10,125 nucleotides of DNA, from the NCBI GenBank assembly GCA_003501335.1, contig DNPQ01000198.1, positions 1 to 10,125 on the forward strand, read 5' to 3'. The stretch comes from Bacillota bacterium. GTDB taxonomy: Bacteria > Bacillota > UBA4882 > UBA8346. A model generated the notes under the pieces. That model worked only from the letters and a program-made list of their open reading frames with translations, was not told the DNA's origin and ran no database searches. The position numbers were made by a program, and so were the translations under genes. Positions 5,473 through 10,125 of the stretch are shown one piece after another. Numbering within the stretch: position 1 is the stretch's first letter; each line of letters opens with the position of its first letter.

Positions 5473-6708
5473 ATGAAATACTTAGTTGTTTTAGGTGATG
5501 GAATGGCGGATTATCCAGTTCCCGCGCTTAACGGGAAAACTCCCCTGCAAGTCAGTGCAAAACCGTTTATGGACAAACTGGCTAGTTTAGGAGAATTGGG
5601 TATTGTAAAAACCGTACCAGCCGGGCTACCCCCGGGGAGTGATGTCGCCAACCTATCGGTAATGGGCTATGACCCTCATTTGTATTATACAGGACGTTCT
5701 CCACTTGAAGCTGCCAGTATGGGAATTGAACTTAGCCCAACCGATGTTGCTTTTCGTTGCAATTTGGTCACCCTGTCAGAGACGCCTTCTTACCGAGAAA
5801 AAATCATGATTGACTATAGTTCGGATGAAATTACAACTGCAGAGTCTGAAGTTTTAATGAGAGATATCGCAAAAGCACTTAATTCGGAACAATTTTCCTT
5901 TTATCCCGGTATCAGTTATCGTCATTTGATGGTGTGGCATAATGGACCGATGAAGTGCCAATTAACTCCCCCTCATGACATTTCCGATCATCCGGTTACC
6001 GACCATTTGCCAAAGGGTGATGGAGCAGCGCAGCTATTATCACTGATGGAAGAAAGTATTCAAATTCTTAAAAATCATCCTATCAATGAGGCAAGGATTC
6101 AAAAAGGATTGCGGCCAGCCACTTCCATTTGGCTTTGGGGGCAGGGTAAAAAGCCATCTATTAAAAGCTTCTATGAAAAATACCATCTCAAGGGTTCCGT
6201 TATTTCGGCAGTGGATTTAGCGAAAGGCTTAGGAGTTTGTGCTGGCTTAAAAGTGATTAACGTCCCGGGAGCTACCGGCAATGTACATACTAACTTTCGT
6301 GGCAAAGCTGAAGCGGCTTTGAATGCTTTCAAAGAAGGACAGGATTTCGTCTACCTCCACTTTGAAGCGCCTGATGAGGCAGGTCATCGCGGGGAAGTAG
6401 AAAATAAAATCATTTCAATTGAAAAAATCGATTCTGAGGTGTTAGGATTTTTATTGCAAGAAATGCCAAAGGTCACTAAAGATTTTAAGATTATGCTTTT
6501 GCCCGATCACCCTACTCCACTCACTTTAAAAACCCATGTGTCCGATCCGATTCCTTTTGTTATTTATCGTTATTATCCAGGAGAAAAGGTTGGTACACTA
6601 AGAAGCTTTGATGAAGAAACAGCTCGTCAAACGAATATTTACATTGAAAATGGTCATACACTGATGGATCATTTTCTTGAAAAAAACGACTCGACTTCAA
6701 GAATATAA
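5473..6708 (+). CDS. apgM: Cofactor-independent phosphoglycerate mutase (ApgM family; possibly a homoserine kinase)
   Basis: A 411-residue cytosolic metalloenzyme of the alkaline phosphatase superfamily, archaeal-type 2,3-bisphosphoglycerate-independent phosphoglycerate mutase (3-PG to 2-PG). Motifs in order: LGDGMADYP with metal ligand D9; PPGSDVANLSVMGYDP, with S56 as the likely phospho-nucleophile; GRSPLEAASMGIEL; FRCNLVTL; then the second metal-binding set HFEAPDEAGHRGE (D301, H305), PDHPTP (D345, H346) and THVSDPIPF (H355). All expected catalytic residues appear intact and the length is normal. The frame is open from 5320, but the extra 51 residues lack family similarity and contain the promoter, so ATG 5473 is used; AGGATGGTG precedes it. 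A branch of this family has been proposed to act as homoserine kinase; no threonine genes are adjacent here to favour that. It is the only plus-strand gene and appears monocistronic. Confidence 0.9.
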   Translation: MKYLVVLGDGMADYPVPALNGKTPLQVSAKPFMDKLASLGELGIVKTVPAGLPPGSDVANLSVMGYDPHLYYTGRSPLEAASMGIELSPTDVAFRCNLVTLSETPSYREKIMIDYSSDEITTAESEVLMRDIAKALNSEQFSFYPGISYRHLMVWHNGPMKCQLTPPHDISDHPVTDHLPKGDGAAQLLSLMEESIQILKNHPINEARIQKGLRPATSIWLWGQGKKPSIKSFYEKYHLKGSVISAVDLAKGLGVCAGLKVINVPGATGNVHTNFRGKAEAALNAFKEGQDFVYLHFEAPDEAGHRGEVENKIISIEKIDSEVLGFLLQEMPKVTKDFKIMLLPDHPTPLTLKTHVSDPIPFVIYRYYPGEKVGTLRSFDEETARQTNIYIENGHTLMDHFLEKNDSTSRI

Positions 6709-6715
6709 TTTCATG

Positions 6716-6754
6716 AGGCTGCCAAAAAATAGTTCAGCTCTTTTATGGCAGCCT
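6716..6754 (+). terminator. Hairpin between convergent apgM and the REC gene
   Basis: AGGCTGCCA (6716-6724) and TGGCAGCCT (6746-6754) form a perfect 9-bp stem, extendable by four A-T pairs beyond one mismatch, 8 bases after the apgM stop. Only a short ATTT follows, so it would be a weak terminator for apgM. Being symmetric it may also serve the opposing signalling operon, whose last stop is at 6802. Confidence 0.55.
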
Positions 6755-6801
6755 ATTTAGCCTTCATTCAATATAACGAATTCAAACCTCATTATTTTAA
6801 T

Positions 6802-7173
6802 CTATCCTAGTATTTCATGAATTCTAGAGAGCAGCTCTTGACTGGTAAAGGGTTTTATTAAATATCCCTGAATGTTAAAGGCAAAAGCCTGCTTCAAATC
6901 ACCAGCCTGTGCTTTTGCACTGGTAACTAATACCGGGATATTGCTGGCGGCGTTATTGTTTTGCAAGGCCTCCAATACCAGATAACCATTCATCTTAGGG
7001 ATTAGAATATCCAGCAAAATCAGATCAGGCTGATTATTAATAGCCATTTCCAAACCTTGAATACCATCTTCTGCCTCTAGTACCTCAAAACCACTTGCTT
7101 CAAGGCAGATCTTTTCGACCAGCAAAATATTATGATTATCCTCAATCAGTAAAATTCTAGTTTTCGACTTCAT
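6802..7173 (-). CDS. Single-domain response regulator (CheY/Spo0F-like)
   Basis: A 123-residue protein consisting only of a receiver domain. The active-site residues are all visible: the acidic pair E11-D12 (LLIEDN), the phospho-acceptor D55 (LILLDILIPKMNG), T84 (VLVTSAK) and K107 (YLIKPF). There is no output domain, so it should act by protein-protein contact or as a phosphate carrier, as CheY or Spo0F do. The ATG overlaps the TGA of the upstream kinase by one base (TGATG), which indicates translational coupling and cotranscription; an in-frame TTG one codon earlier is less likely. The kinase next door is the obvious phosphodonor. It cannot be said from sequence whether this protein controls motility, sporulation or something else. 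Confidence 0.9.
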   Translation of the reverse strand: MKSKTRILLIEDNHNILLVEKICLEASGFEVLEAEDGIQGLEMAINNQPDLILLDILIPKMNGYLVLEALQNNNAASNIPVLVTSAKAQAGDLKQAFAFNIQGYLIKPFTSQELLSRIHEILG

Positions 7174-9062
7174 CAAACAAAACCGCCCTCAGAATTTGGA
7201 GCCAAAGGAAGCGTAAAACAGAAAGTACTCCCCACCCCCAGTTCACTTTCTACCCAAATCTTCCCACCATGAGTTTCTATGATTTTTCGGGTGATCGCTA
7301 ACCCCAAGCCAGCTCCACTGATATATTCGTCATTATTTTTAACCTGTACAAACTTTTCAAAGATTTTAGACTGGTATTCTTTGGGGATACCGATTCCATT
7401 ATCTTTGACTGAAACTAGGACCCATTCACCGTTCACTAGTGCATCGATCTGGATAAGACCATTTTCAGATGTATAGCGGATAGCATTAGAGATAATATTA
7501 TTAAAAACCCAAGCAATCCGGGATGCATCCACCAGCAACATCGGCAAGTTTTTGACCCGGGATTCAATTTTTAAATCTATCTGTTTTTCCTCCAATTGGA
7601 TTTGAAGAGGTTGGATCGATGCCTCAATAATTTTAGAGAGGCTACTGCTTTCCTTGGTCATTACAATTTTTCCGGATTCCATCCGGGAAAGATCTAGCAG
7701 TTCACTGACTAAGTTATTTAGCCGGTTGCAGTCTTCTTGAATCACCTGCAACAATTGTTCTTGCTTATTATTGATAGCGCCGACGGTTTGTTCCAAAAGG
7801 AGCCCCACACTTAAAGTAATTGATGTAAGAGGAGTTCTAAATTCATGAGAAGCTGTGGAAACAAAATCCGATTTAATGCGATCAAATTCCAACAACTGCG
7901 TGACATCGCCCATAAAAACCACTATTCCGATTAAATTTCCTTCTTTATCATCCACTGGGGTTGCTTCTAGTAAATAATGATACACCGAATTGTTTACATT
8001 TAAAGCCAGTGCCGAATCCATGCTCATCGCGCGAATCGGCAAGTGAGTTTCTGCGCTTTCTTTCAAGGTATTGAAAATCATTTCGTTATTGACAACTTCC
8101 AAAATATGGGTTCCCTTCACTTGCTTTTCCTTAATTAGAAATAACTTTTCCGCTGCCGAATTGATCGCAATAATCCGATAATCAGCATCAACAACAATTA
8201 AAGGGTCAGGGATACTACGAACGATGGCATTTGCCCGCCTTCTCTCGGCTATTAATTTTTCAATATTATGTTTATCGTATTCCCTGAGTCGCTGCGCCAT
8301 TCGGTTGAATTCTTCAGCCAGTCTCCCGATTTCATCTTTGGTTTCAACTTGAATGGTTTGATCCAGATCTCCCTCACCAATTTTTTTGGCATACTCAGTT
8401 AATTTTAAAGTCGGGGTAATGATAATAGCCGAAATTCTATAGCCCAATAGGATCGCAAGAAATAAAGCTAGAACCGATACAAAAGTTGTTGAAAAAATCG
8501 CTTTTTGGGCATTGGACTTGGCCCGGTCGTTAGCCCTTACCATATGATTTTGATTGATATTTAATAAAACATAACATTCTTTTTTGACTCTTCTAAATTG
8601 CGGCGTAAGCCGCGTTACATAATATTCTTTCATCTGGTTTGAATTCAGCAGCGACATTTCTCTGAACTGTTGAAAATAAATCAGGTATAAATGATAATCT
8701 CCATGAATCCGTTGTAAAGTCTCCCTTTCTCCTCGAAAAGTGACATTTCCTTCGGCAATAGTATACCATTTACTAAATTCTTGTTGGTTGGTTAAAAAAT
8801 TACTGATATTTTCAGCATCAGAATTTACGAACCAAAAAAATGATGCTGCGTTATCTTGCTGCTCCAGCGCCTCAATCATTTTTTGAGATGCAACCACACT
8901 CCGATAGCTGGCTACCATAATATCCTTAATTGCTTGATTCAAGCTGATGAAGTTATATATAGCCCAAATGCTGGTAATTAAAAGTAAACCAGCAATAACC
9001 ATATAACCAAGCAAAATTTTCCAACGTAAACTGGTTCCCGATCGAAAAAGGCTGGCATTCAT
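7173..9062 (-). CDS. Membrane sensor histidine kinase (HAMP-PAS-HisKA-HATPase)
   Basis: A 629-residue membrane kinase. TM1 is at about 15-38, followed by an extracytoplasmic helical sensor region at about 41-187 that resembles a four-helix bundle and has few recognisable ligand residues. TM2 is at about 189-208, then HAMP at about 210-265, PAS at about 275-390 (IVRSIPDPLIVVD … GDVTQLLEFD) and HisKA with phospho-acceptor H406 (STASHEFRTPLTS). The HATPase domain shows the N box around N521-N526, G1 DNGIGIP (554-560), F box F568-F571 and G2 GAGLGLAI (583-590). All catalytic motifs are intact. The overall plan is like KinB or PhoR/WalK-type kinases, but the ligand is unknown. The ATG at 9062 has an AAGGAGT site about 9 bases upstream. 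The gene lies 20 bases after the REC-TPR gene and overlaps the single-domain REC gene by one base, so it is the middle gene of an operon. Confidence 0.93.
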   Translation of the reverse strand: MNASLFRSGTSLRWKILLGYMVIAGLLLITSIWAIYNFISLNQAIKDIMVASYRSVVASQKMIEALEQQDNAASFFWFVNSDAENISNFLTNQQEFSKWYTIAEGNVTFRGERETLQRIHGDYHLYLIYFQQFREMSLLNSNQMKEYYVTRLTPQFRRVKKECYVLLNINQNHMVRANDRAKSNAQKAIFSTTFVSVLALFLAILLGYRISAIIITPTLKLTEYAKKIGEGDLDQTIQVETKDEIGRLAEEFNRMAQRLREYDKHNIEKLIAERRRANAIVRSIPDPLIVVDADYRIIAINSAAEKLFLIKEKQVKGTHILEVVNNEMIFNTLKESAETHLPIRAMSMDSALALNVNNSVYHYLLEATPVDDKEGNLIGIVVFMGDVTQLLEFDRIKSDFVSTASHEFRTPLTSITLSVGLLLEQTVGAINNKQEQLLQVIQEDCNRLNNLVSELLDLSRMESGKIVMTKESSSLSKIIEASIQPLQIQLEEKQIDLKIESRVKNLPMLLVDASRIAWVFNNIISNAIRYTSENGLIQIDALVNGEWVLVSVKDNGIGIPKEYQSKIFEKFVQVKNNDEYISGAGLGLAITRKIIETHGGKIWVESELGVGSTFCFTLPLAPNSEGGFV

Positions 9063-9082
9063 TGTAATAAACTCCTTACACT

Positions 9083-9673
9083 CTATGAGATTGAAGTATC
9101 CTCAAACTGCCTTGCTATTGTCTGAAAACGTTCAGCCTCTTTACTATCCCCTTGCGCAGTATAGATTGCTGCAATTAACTGATAAATTTCTCCATAGCTA
9201 GGATCAATGGCCAAAGAACTTTTCAATAGCTCAAAAGCTTCAGCTAATTTTCCAACAGCGATCAAATTTTTGGCCTTTAAAAGATAACCCTCAACATCTT
9301 GTTTTTTGGGGGAAAGTGTTTGAGTAATTTCCTGCAATATGCGGCGTACTTTTTCTGCAGTAAAAGGCTTTTGCAAATATAATACAGCCCCAAGTTTAGT
9401 GCACTCAACTGCATTTTTAACTGTAGCAAAGGCAGTCATTATAATAATCGGGGTATTTACGCCATCCTCTCTGGCTCTTCTAAAAACCTCAGTGCCTGTA
9501 ATTTCCGGTAATTTGATATCTAAAAAAGCTAGATCCAATGGTTCACTTTGCAAAAGTGTCAAAGCCTCTCTGCCATTACAGGCAGTGATCACTTGATAAC
9601 CCTCTAACTCTAAACACATGGTTAATAATGTCCGGATGTTTTTGGTATCGTCAACCACTAAAACTTTTTTCAC
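9083..9673 (-). CDS. Response regulator with receiver and C-terminal TPR domain
   Basis: A 196-residue protein. The N-terminal receiver domain (about 1-118) has acidic residues D8-D9, phospho-acceptor D52 (LAFLDIKLPEITG), T80 and K102 (YLQKPF), all intact. The C-terminal part (about 127-192) fits two tetratricopeptide repeats, with A134/A146/P158 and A168/A180 at TPR consensus spacing. It has no DNA-binding or enzymatic output domain, so a scaffold or protein-interaction output is likely. Start: GTG at 9673 is preferred because the protein then begins MKKVLVVDD and GGGGGT lies eight bases upstream; an in-frame ATG at 9688 would add five residues but lacks a ribosome binding site. It is the first gene of the operon, 20 bases ahead of the histidine kinase, its likely phosphodonor. 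Confidence 0.9.
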   Translation of the reverse strand: MKKVLVVDDTKNIRTLLTMCLELEGYQVITACNGREALTLLQSEPLDLAFLDIKLPEITGTEVFRRAREDGVNTPIIIMTAFATVKNAVECTKLGAVLYLQKPFTAEKVRRILQEITQTLSPKKQDVEGYLLKAKNLIAVGKLAEAFELLKSSLAIDPSYGEIYQLIAAIYTAQGDSKEAERFQTIARQFEDTSIS

Positions 9674-9726
9674 CAAGCATACCCCCATCCATCAGACAAA
9701 TCAAAATTTCTATATCGTCCAGATAT

Positions 9727-9753
9727 GAAAAATAAACACCAAAAAGTGTTTAT
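9727..9753 (-). terminator. Weak intrinsic terminator after rodA
   Basis: On the minus strand, ATAAACAC (9753-9746) and GTGTTTAT (9739-9732) form a perfect 8-bp stem with a 6-base loop, followed by TTTTC. It lies about 50 bases after the rodA stop and before the signalling operon. The stem is AT-rich, so it may be leaky. A -10-like TATAGA (9714-9709) just downstream, with no good -35, may belong to the signalling operon. Confidence 0.6.
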
Positions 9754-9801
9754 CTAATCATAATATAAGCGAAGCTGAAATGGAAGAGCAACAATCAGTC
9801 A

Positions 9802-10125
9802 TTAGAACATAATCTTTTGATGATGAATCCAGATATTTGATATAATACCGATTGCGCTTAGATTGGCTACCATAGCAGTGCCTCCAAAACTGATAAATGG
9901 TAAGGGAATACCCGCAACTGGCATAATTCCTAAATTCATACCGATATTTTCCATAACGTGAAAAAGAAACATTGAAACGATGCCCGTTGCAATTAAACAA
10001 CCGGTTTTATCTTTAGCCTGAAGGGAAATTTTAATTTCATGCCAAATCATTAAAAAATAAAAAAATATGATACCAAAACTGCCGATAAAACCCAATTCTT
10101 CACTTAATACCGAAAAAATAAAATC
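9802..10125 (-). CDS. rodA: RodA-type peptidoglycan glycosyltransferase (SEDS family), C-terminal fragment
   Basis: The last 107 codons of a SEDS-family membrane protein (RodA/FtsW/SpoVE); the gene continues beyond base 10125. The visible sequence starts DFIFSVLSEELGFIGSF, the conserved segment ahead of the last membrane helices, and later shows ATGIVSMFLFHVMENIGMN, GIMPVAGIPLPFISFGG and NLSAIGIISNI. The P-V-x-G-I-P-L-P-F form with a following FGG favours RodA (cell elongation) over FtsW or SpoVE, which normally have GLTLP or GITLP there. RodA polymerises lipid II into glycan strands together with a class B penicillin-binding protein in the cytoplasmic membrane. The usual SYGG is SFGG here, a mild change. 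The reading frame is open through the right edge without a start codon, as expected of a truncated view. Confidence 0.9.
   Translation of the reverse strand, partial: DFIFSVLSEELGFIGSFGIIFFYFLMIWHEIKISLQAKDKTGCLIATGIVSMFLFHVMENIGMNLGIMPVAGIPLPFISFGGTAMVANLSAIGIISNIWIHHQKIMF

Noticed and set aside
7174..7176. TTG start for the single-domain response regulator
   Set aside because: The immediately following ATG overlaps the kinase stop as TGATG, the usual coupled arrangement; TTG adds only one residue.
9758..10000. 80-codon minus-strand frame overlapping rodA
   Set aside because: It is a different frame of the same strand as the clearly conserved RodA C-terminus and has no protein-like features.

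Overview
The window looks like the chromosome of a Bacillota (Firmicutes) bacterium, probably an anaerobic clostridia-like or related deep-branching lineage. The reasons are the AT-rich sequence, strong AGGAGG-type ribosome binding sites, intrinsic terminators with U-tracts, and three cis-acting riboswitches typical of the phylum: one SAM-I (S-box) and two c-di-AMP (ydaO/yuaA) leaders. The genus cannot be named from sequence alone. No mobile element, CRISPR array, tRNA or rRNA was seen.

Layout. Almost everything is on the minus strand. At 1-98 is the start of a homocysteine methyltransferase gene, preceded by a SAM-I riboswitch with its own terminator (172-316) and a clear sigma-A promoter (349-378). 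Next, reading leftwards on the minus strand, are two tandem paralogous KimA-type potassium transporter genes (446-2323 and 2908-4824). Each has its own c-di-AMP riboswitch and attenuator-terminator directly in front of the start codon, and kimA2 ends at a strong terminator (2839-2880). A noncoding divergent region (5053-5472) separates kimA2 from the only plus-strand gene, an ApgM-type phosphoglycerate mutase family gene (5473-6708) with its own extended -10 promoter. A three-gene minus-strand signalling operon follows (9673 to 6802): a REC-TPR response regulator, a membrane histidine kinase (HAMP-PAS-HisKA-HATPase) and a stand-alone REC protein. At the right edge is the C-terminal end of a RodA-type peptidoglycan polymerase gene, with a terminator after it.

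How the parts work together. The two KimA genes form a K+ uptake module. High c-di-AMP, which signals K+ sufficiency, should terminate transcription in both leaders, and in the known KimA family the nucleotide also inhibits the protein. The methionine gene is separately turned off by SAM. The signalling operon has a sensor kinase and two receivers but no DNA-binding output domain in the window, so its output must act through protein contacts or a partner encoded elsewhere. I found no clearly undescribed system. The best leads are the duplicated riboswitch-transporter cassettes, with a conserved 5' hairpin that could compete with aptamer stem P1; a 26-bp near-perfect palindrome at 2698-2723; and the output-less kinase operon. 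Several start codons are set by ribosome binding sites to positions inside the longest open frames, as explained per gene.
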